From NCBI RefSeq assembly GCF_036625275.1, contig NZ_JAZKUD010000001.1, forward strand, positions 186,001 through 250,000: a stretch of 64,000 nt of DNA. The letters are read 5' to 3'. Positions 1-7,844 of this stretch are shown here, one piece after another. A model generated the notes under the pieces. That model was given only the letters and a program-made list of their open reading frames with translations, was not told the DNA's origin and did not search any database. The position numbers and the translations under genes are program-made. Every line of letters starts with the position of its first letter. Position 1 is the stretch's first letter. Origin of the DNA: Accumulibacter sp036625275. GTDB lineage: Bacteria > Pseudomonadota > Gammaproteobacteria > Burkholderiales > Rhodocyclaceae.

Positions 1-245
1 TAAAAGCGTTCGACAAGCCGTGGCAAACCCTCCGGCGAAACACCCGGCCCGTCATCGGCGACAGCGAGCAGGATGTCGTCGCTGTGTCCGTTGTGTCCGT
101 TGTGTCAATTCCTCGGCTTCATGGCGGGCCTGATCATGGCTGAAGATGGCGACCAGTCTCCAGACCAGGAGGGCGGTGGCAAAGACGGCGCGCAGCAGGT
201 GCCAGCGCAGTGACTGGCCTGGCGCACCGGGGGGAGCCGCGGCAT
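1..245 (-). pseudogene. Broken QseC-type sensor histidine kinase (continues past window edge)
   Basis: The ATG overlaps the TGA of the response regulator gene, as expected for the kinase of the pair. Translation gives a typical kinase N-terminus with one hydrophobic segment (HLLRAVFATALLVW), but the ATG is one frame off from it. One extra base in the run of six G at about 229-234 would restore the frame. After EAEELTQ the sequence jumps at three 9-base units (ttgtgtccg) straight into the ATP-binding domain (VADDGPGV ... RLVERF), in yet another frame. The periplasmic region, second membrane segment, HAMP and HisKA domains, which normally take roughly 300 residues, are missing. It is either a real internal deletion or an assembly collapse. 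Confidence 0.7.
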
Positions 246-907
246 CAGTTGGTGTCGCCCAGACAGTAGCCGAGACCGCGAACGGTGCGGATGAAGCGGG
301 TGCCAAGTTTCTTGCGCAGGTGATGAATGTAAACTTCGACGGTGTTGCTGCCGGTTTCTTCACCCCAGGCGTACAGACTTTCTTCGAGCTGACTGCGCGT
401 GCGGATGTGCTGCTTGTGGCTGAGCAGGTCATGCAGCAGGGTATATTCGCGAGCCGACAGGACCACCGGCTGGCCATCGCGGGTCACACGCTTGCTGGCC
501 GGGTCGAGCACCACTCCAGCGTGCTCGAGCATTGGCGCTGAAGCGCCGCCGGCACGGCGTATCAACGCTCGCAAGCGCGCCTGCAGCTCGAAGAGGTCAA
601 AGGGCTTGGTGAGGTAGTCATCAGCCCCGGCGTCGAGCCCGGCGATCTTGTCGGCACTGCTGTCGCGAGCGGTGAGGATCAACACCGGCAACGGGTTGCC
701 ACTTTGCCGCAAGTCCTTGAGGACCGACAACCCGTCGCGCTTCGGCAAGCCGAGATCGAGAACGCAGGCCTGATACGCATGGTCGAGCAGTGCCAGACGT
801 GCCGCGTCCGGATCACGCACCCAGTCGACCGCGTAATCGGCCAGCTTGAGACCGGCACGAATGCCGTCTCCAAGCAAGATATCGTCTTCAACCAGCAGAA
901 TGCGCAC
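245..907 (-). CDS. OmpR/PhoB-family response regulator (QseB/PmrA-like)
   Basis: This is a transcriptional response regulator. The receiver domain (about 1-115) has the acidic pair in VEDD, the phospho-acceptor Asp51 in VLDLGLP and the conserved Lys in LTKPF. The C-terminal half is a winged-helix DNA-binding domain (VLSAREYTLL ... VEVYIHHLRKKLG ... RTVRGLGYCL). I chose the GTG at 907 because AAGGGA lies about seven bases upstream and the protein then begins VRILLVEDD. An in-frame TTG at 928 would add seven residues. The stop overlaps the start of the broken sensor kinase, so the regulator may now lack its own partner. Known relatives control envelope and motility genes. Confidence 0.93.
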   Translation of the reverse strand: MRILLVEDDILLGDGIRAGLKLADYAVDWVRDPDAARLALLDHAYQACVLDLGLPKRDGLSVLKDLRQSGNPLPVLILTARDSSADKIAGLDAGADDYLTKPFDLFELQARLRALIRRAGGASAPMLEHAGVVLDPASKRVTRDGQPVVLSAREYTLLHDLLSHKQHIRTRSQLEESLYAWGEETGSNTVEVYIHHLRKKLGTRFIRTVRGLGYCLGDTN

Positions 908-1021
908 CGAGCTGTTTCCCTTCCCCAATCAGGACAGGTTCCACATTCCCAGCCGATCGATCGCCTGGGGATACGACAGAATGTGGCTGGCGGGAAGTGT
1001 GCGGAACAAGCAAGCAACTCC

Positions 1022-2779
1022 TCACAGCCAGCGCGCGAGGACCGAATACAGTTCGGCCTGCTTGAACGGTTTGGCGATGAAATCGTTCATGCCGGTACTG
1101 AAGCAGCGTTCGCGGTCATCTTCAAAGGCGTTGGCCGTCAGGGCGATGATCGGGATGCCACTCTGCTCGCGGGTGCCCAGCGCTCGTTCGTGAGCCCGGA
1201 TCCGGCGGGTTGCTTCGAAACCGTCGAGTTCCGGCATCTGGCAGTCCATCAGGATCAGATCAAAGCGCTGCGCGGTGGCTCTCTCAACCGCCTGCAGTCC
1301 GTTTTCAGCCAGACTGACTTGCAATCCGAGAGCTTCGAGAAACGCCTGCACGACTAACCGGTTGACGGCGTTGTCTTCAACCAGCAGCACCTGCCCGGAC
1401 AAACGCCGTTCGACGGTTGCAGCGGGCATCCGTGCTGCCGTGTTGGCCGGGTTTTGCTGGGCAGCCTGGAACGGCACCTCGAACCAGAAGGTCGATCCCT
1501 TGCCCGGTGTACTGTCGACACCCATCGTGCCGGCCATCAAGGTGACGATCTGCCGGGAGATTGCCAGGCCTAGCCCGGTACCACCGTAGCGACGCGTGTG
1601 CGAAAGATCAGCCTGGGCAAAGGCGTCGAAAATATGCCTCTGCTCTTCTTCGGCCAAACCGATGCCGCTATCCCGTACGGAAAAGCGCAAGCGTTGCTCA
1701 CCAAGGCGTTCGACCGACACCGAAACCCCTCCCGATTCAGTAAACTTGATCGCGTTTCCGACCAGATTGGTCAGCACCTGACGCAGGCGCAGCGCATCGC
1801 CATGCACGCTGCTGGGGACATCGTTGGCAACCTGCGCGGAGAGGGCCAGACCCTTGCTGCCGGCAGTGGCGCCGAATCCATCGACCAGATCAGCGAGCAG
1901 GGCGCGCAGGTTGAAGTCTTCGGCCCGAAGTTCCAGTTTGCCCGCCTCGATCTTGGAAAAGTCGAGGATGTCGTTGATCACCCCCAGCAAGCCCTGGCCA
2001 GAGCGGTAGAGGGTATCGAGAAGACTGCGCTGCTGCTCCGACAGCGGTGTGGCGAGCAGCAGTTCGGCGGTGCCGAGCACGCCATTCATCGGCGTGCGGA
2101 TTTCATGGCTCATGGTGGCCAGAAACTGCGACTTGGCCTGGCTCGCGGCCTCGGCAGCCTCCTTGGCTCGATGCAGATCGAGACGCAGGCGGATGGCATC
2201 GATGGTCATTTTTTCGAAACGGCGGGCGTTCGAGAAAGTGATGTACACGAATAGAAAAGTAACTGCTCCGGTAATCTGCAGGCCGGTATTGCCGGAAAAC
2301 ATCAGCCACAAGCCCATGGACACGAGGGTCAACCCGGCCAGTGGCACGAATGACCGGAAATAGGCAGCCAGGGAGAACATGCCGGTGGCCGCAACGCCAA
2401 CCAGATACATGCCGATGAAAAACTGCATCGGATGGCCGTCTGTCGGAAACAGGACGCTGCCGACGGTTGCCCAGATCAGTCCTGCGGCGCAGGTGCCGAT
2501 GACGAACCGCCTGGCCCAGAGCGGCGCTGCGGCCACCGTCGGTCGGGTTTGCCGATACGCCCGGATCAGCAGATAGCGGAACAGGGCCACGAGATGATGC
2601 AGTGCGTACCAGCCCAGCAACAGCGCGTGCGGCGCCGACGGCCAGAGCACGAGCAGGATCAGCGTCGAACCGATCATCGACATCGCCAGCGTATGTGGCG
2701 TCAGCCGGTAGATCATGGCGATCTGCTCGGCGAACACCTGCGCACCGATGTCGTCATATTCGCTGCCGCTGCTGCCCAT
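1022..2779 (-). CDS. Hybrid sensor histidine kinase/response regulator
   Basis: The protein has 585 residues. About six hydrophobic segments between residues 30 and 190 form a membrane sensor. A HisKA domain follows with the phospho-acceptor His225 (ATMSHEIRTPMNG), then a HATPase domain (NLVGNAIKF, and the G boxes DSGIGL and GGTGLGL). A C-terminal receiver domain has LVEDNAVN, the Asp motif LILMDCQMPELDG and Lys in AKPF. The chain ends right after the receiver, so there is no HPt or output domain; a separate phosphotransfer partner would be needed. The start at 2779 keeps it clear of the upstream maf gene, although the frame is open further upstream. The signal sensed cannot be told from the sequence. 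Confidence 0.9.
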   Translation of the reverse strand: MGSSGSEYDDIGAQVFAEQIAMIYRLTPHTLAMSMIGSTLILLVLWPSAPHALLLGWYALHHLVALFRYLLIRAYRQTRPTVAAAPLWARRFVIGTCAAGLIWATVGSVLFPTDGHPMQFFIGMYLVGVAATGMFSLAAYFRSFVPLAGLTLVSMGLWLMFSGNTGLQITGAVTFLFVYITFSNARRFEKMTIDAIRLRLDLHRAKEAAEAASQAKSQFLATMSHEIRTPMNGVLGTAELLLATPLSEQQRSLLDTLYRSGQGLLGVINDILDFSKIEAGKLELRAEDFNLRALLADLVDGFGATAGSKGLALSAQVANDVPSSVHGDALRLRQVLTNLVGNAIKFTESGGVSVSVERLGEQRLRFSVRDSGIGLAEEEQRHIFDAFAQADLSHTRRYGGTGLGLAISRQIVTLMAGTMGVDSTPGKGSTFWFEVPFQAAQQNPANTAARMPAATVERRLSGQVLLVEDNAVNRLVVQAFLEALGLQVSLAENGLQAVERATAQRFDLILMDCQMPELDGFEATRRIRAHERALGTREQSGIPIIALTANAFEDDRERCFSTGMNDFIAKPFKQAELYSVLARWL

Positions 2780-2811
2780 GGGCGGTATTCCCGATCTTCG
2801 AAAAGCGTTGC

Positions 2812-3435
2812 TTACAGTCTGAAACCGAAGCGTTTCAGCAACTGTGCCGTTTCGCACAGCGGCAGACCCATCACGCCGCTGTAGCTGCCGGCCAGATACT
2901 CGATGAACATGCCGGCACGCCCCTGGATGCCGTAAGCGCCGGCCTTGTCCATCGGTTCACCGCTGGCGACATAGTGACCAATCTCGTCATCATCGAGAAG
3001 GCGAAAGCGCACCTCGCTGATCGACAGGGCCAGTTCGATGCCCTCCCCGAAGGCGATGGCTACTGCCGTCAGGACTCGATGCGTATGGCCGGAAAGGCGC
3101 TTCAGGATACGCCTGGCATCCTCGGCGTCACGCGGTTTGCCGATCAGTTCGCCGGCCAGTTCGACCGTGGTGTCCGCGGCCAGAACCGGTTGCGGAGAGA
3201 GTTTTCGCCAACGGACAACACGACCGCCGTGTTCCGCCTTGCTGCGAGCGATACGCTCGACGTAGCTCGTCGGGTTCTCGCCGGGCAGCGGCGTTTCGTC
3301 CAGGGCAGGGTCGTCACGGGGTGCATTGCGTGGCACGATGAGATCGAAAGCAACGCCGATTTGCGTCAGCAGTTCGCACCGACGTGGGCTGCGCGAAGCC
3401 AGATGCAGGCGCAGATACGGCATCTCGACGGACAT
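2812..3435 (-). CDS. maf: Maf-family nucleotide pyrophosphatase
   Basis: Maf proteins hydrolyse non-canonical or methylated nucleoside triphosphates to monophosphates and are cytoplasmic. The diagnostic N-terminus LHLASRSPRR, the central VLAADTTVELAGELIGKP and the late AGAYGIQGRAG are all present in 207 residues, the normal length. The assigned ATG at 3435 overlaps the rlmH stop (TGATG), and a second Met four codons later is possible. The TTVELAGE variant, rather than the more usual T.V..D..I.GKP wording, fits the YceF-type subgroup, but that assignment is tentative. It is the last gene of the nadD-rsfS-rlmH-maf run. Confidence 0.93.
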   Translation of the reverse strand: MSVEMPYLRLHLASRSPRRCELLTQIGVAFDLIVPRNAPRDDPALDETPLPGENPTSYVERIARSKAEHGGRVVRWRKLSPQPVLAADTTVELAGELIGKPRDAEDARRILKRLSGHTHRVLTAVAIAFGEGIELALSISEVRFRLLDDDEIGHYVASGEPMDKAGAYGIQGRAGMFIEYLAGSYSGVMGLPLCETAQLLKRFGFRL

Positions 3436-3905
3436 CAACCCTCCCTGTGGTAAGGATGATTGCGGACGATGCTGATCGCGCGATAAAGCTGTTCGCAAAG
3501 AATCAGCCGCGCCAGGGCATGCGGCAGGGTCAGGCTCGACAAACGGATCGCTTCGTCGGCCTGTCGTTTCAAGGCTTCGTCGATGCCATCGGCACCACCG
3601 ATGACGAAGGCTGTCGCACCCCCGGAATGCATCCAGCGAGCCAGGCGATCGGCGAGCTGCAGCGTTGGCAGATCAACGCCACGCTCGTCAAGGATGACCA
3701 TTCGCTGATAACCCTGCAGGGCGGTCAGCAGGCGGACCTTCTCGGCGGCGAGCAATTGTTCGCGACTTTTCGATCCCCGCGGTTCCGGTTTGACTTCGAC
3801 GATCGACAGAGGCAATTCGCGCGGCATGCGCTTGACGTACTCGGCGCACCCCTGGGCCACCCATGCGGGCGGTTTGTGGCCGACCGCGAGGATGGCGAGT
3901 TTCAT
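3435..3905 (-). CDS. rlmH: 23S rRNA (pseudouridine1915-N3)-methyltransferase RlmH
   Basis: This SPOUT-class enzyme methylates pseudouridine 1915 in helix 69 of 23S rRNA, acting on assembled ribosomes. It has 156 residues, the usual length. It begins MKLAILAVGHKPPAWV and carries the SPOUT knot region FVIGGADGID and the conserved end LARLILCEQLYRA...HPYH. The start overlaps the rsfS stop by four bases and its own stop overlaps the maf start, so the genes look translationally coupled. The ribosome-related pair rsfS-rlmH is a very common arrangement in proteobacteria. Confidence 0.97.
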   Translation of the reverse strand: MKLAILAVGHKPPAWVAQGCAEYVKRMPRELPLSIVEVKPEPRGSKSREQLLAAEKVRLLTALQGYQRMVILDERGVDLPTLQLADRLARWMHSGGATAFVIGGADGIDEALKRQADEAIRLSSLTLPHALARLILCEQLYRAISIVRNHPYHREG

Positions 3906-4285
3906 TCCTCACCGGTAAGCGCAGTCTCGACGGCGATCCGTTGCACGCGCAAAGGTCCCTTGCCACCCCACAATTCTTCCAGCTTGTAATAGCTGCGAAC
4001 CGCCGGTTGCATGACATGCACGATGATGTCGCCGAGATCGATCAGCACCCACTCGCCAACGGCCTCGCCTTCGCAGGAGAGGACCTGCCCGCCGGCAGTG
4101 CGGACCTTGTCCTGAACGTTCTGGGCCAGCGATTTCACCTGACGGTTCGAGTCGCCACAGGCAATGACCATGCGGTCGAAGAGTGCGGTCAGGCGACGGG
4201 TATCGATGACCTCGATATCACGGCCCTTGATGTCTTCGAGCGCATCGACGACGAGTTTTTCCAGTTGGGGCAATGGTATGGGCAA
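3902..4285 (-). CDS. rsfS: Ribosomal silencing factor RsfS
   Basis: RsfS (Iojap/DUF143 family) binds L14 on the large subunit and blocks subunit joining when nutrients are scarce. The 127-residue protein shows the family signature: ALEDIKGRDIEVID near the start, ACGDSNRQVKSLAQNV in the middle, and GEWVLIDLGDIIVHVM followed by RSYYKLEELWG near the end. It starts one base after the nadD stop and overlaps rlmH by four bases, which supports one transcript. Its length is normal for the family. Confidence 0.96.
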   Translation of the reverse strand: MPIPLPQLEKLVVDALEDIKGRDIEVIDTRRLTALFDRMVIACGDSNRQVKSLAQNVQDKVRTAGGQVLSCEGEAVGEWVLIDLGDIIVHVMQPAVRSYYKLEELWGGKGPLRVQRIAVETALTGEE

Positions 4286-4286
4286 A

Positions 4287-4961
4287 TCAGCACTCCGGGT
4301 AAAGGTGTTCGGTTTGAATATAAGCGATGACTTCGTCGGGCAGCAAGTAGCGGGAACTGTGGCCTTTGGTCAGCAGGCCGCGAATCTGTGTCGCCGAGAT
4401 TGCCAACTGGCTCATCGTGAAGGTGACGATACGTCCGGCAGGCGATTCGGCCAGTGCTGCCGGGCTGGCCGAGAAGCGGTCGTGATAGCAGCTCGCCAGA
4501 TCGGCCGGCAGGCAGGCATCCTCGATCGGAAACCCAGGACGCTGTGCAACCGCGAGGTGCGCCAGATCGAACAACGACCGCCAGCGATGCCAACCGGGCA
4601 GGCCGGCAAAGGCGTCGGCACCTACCAGCAGCACCAGTGGCCGTTGCCTCCCGCACTGATCGACCTGGCGCAAGCGTTCCAGGGTTGGCACGGTGTAACT
4701 TGGCCGATCCGCTTCGACCTCGGCGGCATCGACCGAGAAGCGCGGGTTGTCGGCAGTCGCCAGGCGCACCATCGCCAGGCGCTGTCGCGCGTTCACGTGC
4801 GGCCGGCTGCGCAGCGCCGGCTGACCGGCGGGAATCCAGCGCACGCCGGCAAGGTCGAGACCCTCGGCGGCCTCTTCGGCAAGACGCAGGTGACCGTAAT
4901 GAACCGGGTCAAAAGTGCCACCAAAAATTCCCAGGGGCCGGTCGCCGGGGCGATCAGGCAT
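4287..4961 (-). CDS. nadD: Nicotinate-nucleotide adenylyltransferase NadD
   Basis: NadD joins nicotinate mononucleotide with ATP to form deamido-NAD in NAD synthesis. The nucleotidyltransferase signature GIFGGTFDPVHYGHL sits near the N-terminus and the C-terminal ISATQIR matches the family ISxTxIR motif. I place the start at the ATG at 4961 (MPDRPGDRPLG), giving 224 residues. This overlaps the end of the upstream membrane-protein gene by eight bases. The frame stays open upstream (another Met at 4985), so a slightly longer form is possible. It is the first recognisable enzyme of the run ending in maf. Confidence 0.95.
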   Translation of the reverse strand: MPDRPGDRPLGIFGGTFDPVHYGHLRLAEEAAEGLDLAGVRWIPAGQPALRSRPHVNARQRLAMVRLATADNPRFSVDAAEVEADRPSYTVPTLERLRQVDQCGRQRPLVLLVGADAFAGLPGWHRWRSLFDLAHLAVAQRPGFPIEDACLPADLASCYHDRFSASPAALAESPAGRIVTFTMSQLAISATQIRGLLTKGHSSRYLLPDEVIAYIQTEHLYPEC

Positions 4962-5730
4962 GGTCTTCAATGGTGACGAAAACATCGCGGTAACTGATAT
5001 AAAAGCTGGCAAACAGCGTTGGTGCAAGAACGAGGATCAGCAATACCGTCATCACCACCGCCAGCAGCGCGGCGCTGCCGGGCAGCAGGGTCGCCAGAAT
5101 GCCGATGAAAAGCCCGGGTAGCAATGTCGCGACCACCGCGATGGCCAATGAATAAACCAGAAAGGCGCGCCAGTTGCGCAGGCAGGCGACGAAACTGAAG
5201 AAGAGCGCCTTGGCCGGCGGCAAGCCATGCCAGCCGGCGAGTACCGGCGCATACCAATAGGCCATCATCAGCGGACACAGGAAGAGTAGCGCGATCTGGG
5301 TGGCCAGCAGCAGGCTGCCATCGTTGACCACTCCCTCAGCAGGTTTCTGACCGGCCAGCATCATGGCCATCAGCGCACCGCCGTCGGCGAGCGCCGAAAT
5401 GGCGAGGATTCCGACCGTTGCCGCCAGATAGAGGGCGCCCAGGACCAGCAGGCCGCGCAGGTTGCTGGCAAAACCCGAGAACAGGAGCTGCAGGGAGAGG
5501 GGCGCACCTTGCTCGATGCGGCGGCAGGCATTCATCAGACTGACCGAAAAGGCCGGGATGCACAGCGTCGTCGCCACTGTGCCGAGCACCGGGATGATAT
5601 TCACCAGAGCCATCAACACCCAATAACTGACGACCAGAAAAGTGAGCATCAGGTGATTCTTGCGAAAGATCCGAAAACCATCGGCCAGCCAGCGCCAGCC
5701 TTGGGCAGCAGGAAGAGTCAGTGCTTGCAT
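4954..5730 (-). CDS. BPSS1780-like multipass membrane protein
   Basis: The protein has 258 residues from the Met at 5730 (MQALTLPAAQGWRWL). An amphipathic start with W..DGF.IFRKN leads into about six hydrophobic segments, and it ends FYISYRDVFVTIEDHA. I recognise it as a member of the BPSS1780 family of integral membrane proteins, whose function is not established. It follows a second member of the same family at 5744-6397 by 13 bases, and its 3' end overlaps nadD, so the three are probably co-transcribed. The tail (YISYRDVF) is nearly the same in both copies (YASYRDIF). Confidence 0.8.
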   Translation of the reverse strand: MQALTLPAAQGWRWLADGFRIFRKNHLMLTFLVVSYWVLMALVNIIPVLGTVATTLCIPAFSVSLMNACRRIEQGAPLSLQLLFSGFASNLRGLLVLGALYLAATVGILAISALADGGALMAMMLAGQKPAEGVVNDGSLLLATQIALLFLCPLMMAYWYAPVLAGWHGLPPAKALFFSFVACLRNWRAFLVYSLAIAVVATLLPGLFIGILATLLPGSAALLAVVMTVLLILVLAPTLFASFYISYRDVFVTIEDHA

Positions 5731-5743
5731 GTCATCAGGTCGC

Positions 5744-6397
5744 TCAGACGGCAATGAAAATATCACGATAGGAGGCATACACCGAACCGGCAAGCACCGG
5801 CCCGAGGACCAGGAAGCCGAGCCCGATGGGCAACGCAGCGAAGAAGCAGAGTATCAGACTGATCAGACCGTAGACCAGAAAAACCAGGAAGTTCCTGAGG
5901 CAGGCATGGCAGCTCGCCTTGAGCGCGTCGACCGGCGGCAGTCTGTTGAAGACCAGTAGCGCCGATGCGAACCCAATCGACAGGGTGATCGGCACGCCGA
6001 GCAGCAGCGACGACGGCGCACCCAGCAGCCCTCCACCGAGCATGGCCAGCATGTAAAACACGCCGAGCACCGCCAGGCCACCGGAGTGGCTCTGGAAAGC
6101 GGCGAAAAGATCACGGATTTCGAGTGTCTCATTGCGCTCGACCTTCCTGCAGGCAAGCAAGAGGCCGGCAGCCAGCAGGGGGGTCAGCAGACAAGCCGCG
6201 AGCCCGGCAAACCAGGGAACGATCGCCAGGCCAGACAGGATGACGATCAGGATGACCGTCATCGCCATCCAGACCCCCGGATTGGCGAGGAAGATCACCC
6301 AACCCTGTCTGAACCAGTCGAAGACATTGCCGACATCGACGCGGCGGCTGGCACCGTTGAACATCGGCGCGGGGATCGGGAAGGTTTCCTTGACCAT
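5744..6397 (-). CDS. BPSS1780-like multipass membrane protein, tandem paralogue
   Basis: The protein has 217 residues from the ATG at 6397 (MVKETFPIPAPMFNG). It begins with a short polar segment, then VDVGNVFDWFRQGWVIF and six or so hydrophobic segments, and ends VYASYRDIFIAV. Layout and tail match the neighbouring 4954-5730 protein, although the hydrophobic parts differ a good deal, so this is an old tandem duplication. The frame is open upstream into thrB, but that part is antisense-like and has no membrane character, so I trimmed it. The function is unknown; the tight spacing (13 bases) suggests joint expression. Confidence 0.78.
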   Translation of the reverse strand: MVKETFPIPAPMFNGASRRVDVGNVFDWFRQGWVIFLANPGVWMAMTVILIVILSGLAIVPWFAGLAACLLTPLLAAGLLLACRKVERNETLEIRDLFAAFQSHSGGLAVLGVFYMLAMLGGGLLGAPSSLLLGVPITLSIGFASALLVFNRLPPVDALKASCHACLRNFLVFLVYGLISLILCFFAALPIGLGFLVLGPVLAGSVYASYRDIFIAV

Positions 6398-6425
6398 GTC
6401 GGTGCGGACCTGAAGGGCGCTGATG

Positions 6426-7400
6426 CTAGCCGCCCTGTGCGGCCGCAGCAAGCTGGCCGTCGTGACGGTCCAGTGTGCGCCGCGCCAGCAGGATGCTACG
6501 GTAGGCACCCGGATCGCGTTTGATGACCAGTTCGCCGGATCGTGGCAGGTGGTGATCGTACAGGCGCGAGGTCCAGAAACGCAGTGCAGCTGCGCGCAAC
6601 AGGGTTGGCCAGGCGGCCTGTTCATTGGCCAGCAATGGACGCCGCCGGCCATAAGCGGCAAGCAGTGCGGCGCAACGTTCGCTGTCGAGCCCGCCAGTCG
6701 CAGTGGCACACCAGTCGTTAACGGTCACCGCCAGATCGAACAGCAGGTCGTCGACACCCGCAAAATAAAAGTCGAGCAGGCCGCTCACCTGGTCGCCGAC
6801 AAAGAGAACGTTGTCGCGAAACAGATCGGCATGGATGATGCCGCGCGGCAGGTTCATCGGCCGCGCGCGCTGCTGATAGCGCACTTCGTCACCTAACAGT
6901 TCGGCATCGTCCCGATCCAGCCAGGGCTCGATCTGTACGGCAACGCGCGCGCACCAGGCGCCATCGCGTTGATGCGCCGACTGGTCCGGGCAGGTCTGCG
7001 CGGCGATATGCAGCTCGGCAAGCATGCCACCGATCGCCGCGCATTGTGCCAGGTTCGGGTCGCTCTCGGCGCGCCCCGGCAACCGGCTGACGAGGACTGC
7101 CGGCTTGCCCTGGAGTGGGCCGACGTACTCGTGACGGCGGTTGGCAACAGGCGCCGGACAGGGAATGCCCCGCCCAGCCAGGTGCGCCAGCAATTGCATG
7201 TGGAAAGAGAGTTGCTCACCCGGCGCCTGCTCGAAAATGGTCAGTACGTAACGGCCCAGCGTCGTGTCGAGAAAGAAGTTGGTGTTCTGGACGCCCTCGG
7301 CAATGCCGGCGAGTGTCTTCAGGGTGCCCACTGCGTAGTCCTCAAGCCAGACTGCCGCTTGCTCGGCACTCAGCGGGGTGAACACCGACACGGCGTTCAA
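6426..7400 (-). CDS. thrB: Homoserine kinase (aminoglycoside-phosphotransferase-type ThrB)
   Basis: The enzyme phosphorylates L-homoserine on the way to threonine. The 324-residue chain starts MNAVSVFTPLSAEQAAVWL and has the family features EGVQNTNFFL (nucleotide loop), the catalytic GIIHADLFRDNVLF and the metal-binding LLDFYFAGVDDLLFDLAV. This is the ThrB form built on the aminoglycoside phosphotransferase fold, common in beta- and gammaproteobacteria, not the GHMP kinase of E. coli. It is followed by a DUF2782 gene, a pairing common in betaproteobacteria. No other threonine genes are in the window. Confidence 0.95.
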   Translation of the reverse strand: MNAVSVFTPLSAEQAAVWLEDYAVGTLKTLAGIAEGVQNTNFFLDTTLGRYVLTIFEQAPGEQLSFHMQLLAHLAGRGIPCPAPVANRRHEYVGPLQGKPAVLVSRLPGRAESDPNLAQCAAIGGMLAELHIAAQTCPDQSAHQRDGAWCARVAVQIEPWLDRDDAELLGDEVRYQQRARPMNLPRGIIHADLFRDNVLFVGDQVSGLLDFYFAGVDDLLFDLAVTVNDWCATATGGLDSERCAALLAAYGRRRPLLANEQAAWPTLLRAAALRFWTSRLYDHHLPRSGELVIKRDPGAYRSILLARRTLDRHDGQLAAAAQGG

Positions 7401-7434
7401 GCGCAGGTTGGCGACCGCAGGAACGGGCGAACCG

Positions 7435-7776
7435 TCAGAAAGTCCCGATCACCCAGGTCGGGACACTGACATCGGGAACTCCCATGGTCTCCCTGCTGAA
7501 GTTTCCGTCACCTTCCCGGTCAACCAGGTAGTAGGGAACGCCGTGCGCCGGTGTCACCTTGATCTTGTAGAGTTTGCCCTTGATCCGGTGTTCCTCGACG
7601 GTATCACCTTCGCGTTTGATGATCGTCACCTCGGGTTCCAATGCCGCATCCAGAGGAGCCATCTCCGGCGGTGGCGGCGGGACTGCCGGCAGGGGCTGCA
7701 AATCCGTCCGGTTCTGGGCAGACGCTGGCGCGGCAGCGACCATCAGCAGGGCGAAGAGGGCAAGAAAGCAACGCAT
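7435..7776 (-). CDS. DUF2782-family secreted small protein
   Basis: This is a 113-residue protein with a clear signal peptide (FLALFALLMVAAAPASAQ, cleavage expected after ASA). A proline-rich linker (PLPAVPPPPPEM) is followed by a compact domain: EVTIIKREGDTVEEHRIKGK, then LYKIKVTPAHGVPYYLVD. I recognise this as DUF2782, whose role is unknown. It lies 34 bases upstream of thrB on the same strand; in many betaproteobacteria this family sits between polA and thrB, but polA is not adjacent here. A periplasmic location is expected. Confidence 0.85.
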   Translation of the reverse strand: MRCFLALFALLMVAAAPASAQNRTDLQPLPAVPPPPPEMAPLDAALEPEVTIIKREGDTVEEHRIKGKLYKIKVTPAHGVPYYLVDREGDGNFSRETMGVPDVSVPTWVIGTF

Positions 7777-7844
7777 GAGGAGTATCCCTGGGTGATTGAC
7801 CGATCAGTGAGCAGTTCCACCAATCAAAGTGAATTGCCGGGTCT

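Noticed and set aside
85..108. Three tandem ttgtgtccg units, looked at as a possible CRISPR or VNTR array.
   Set aside because: There are no spacers and only three short units; they mark the junction of the broken kinase gene.
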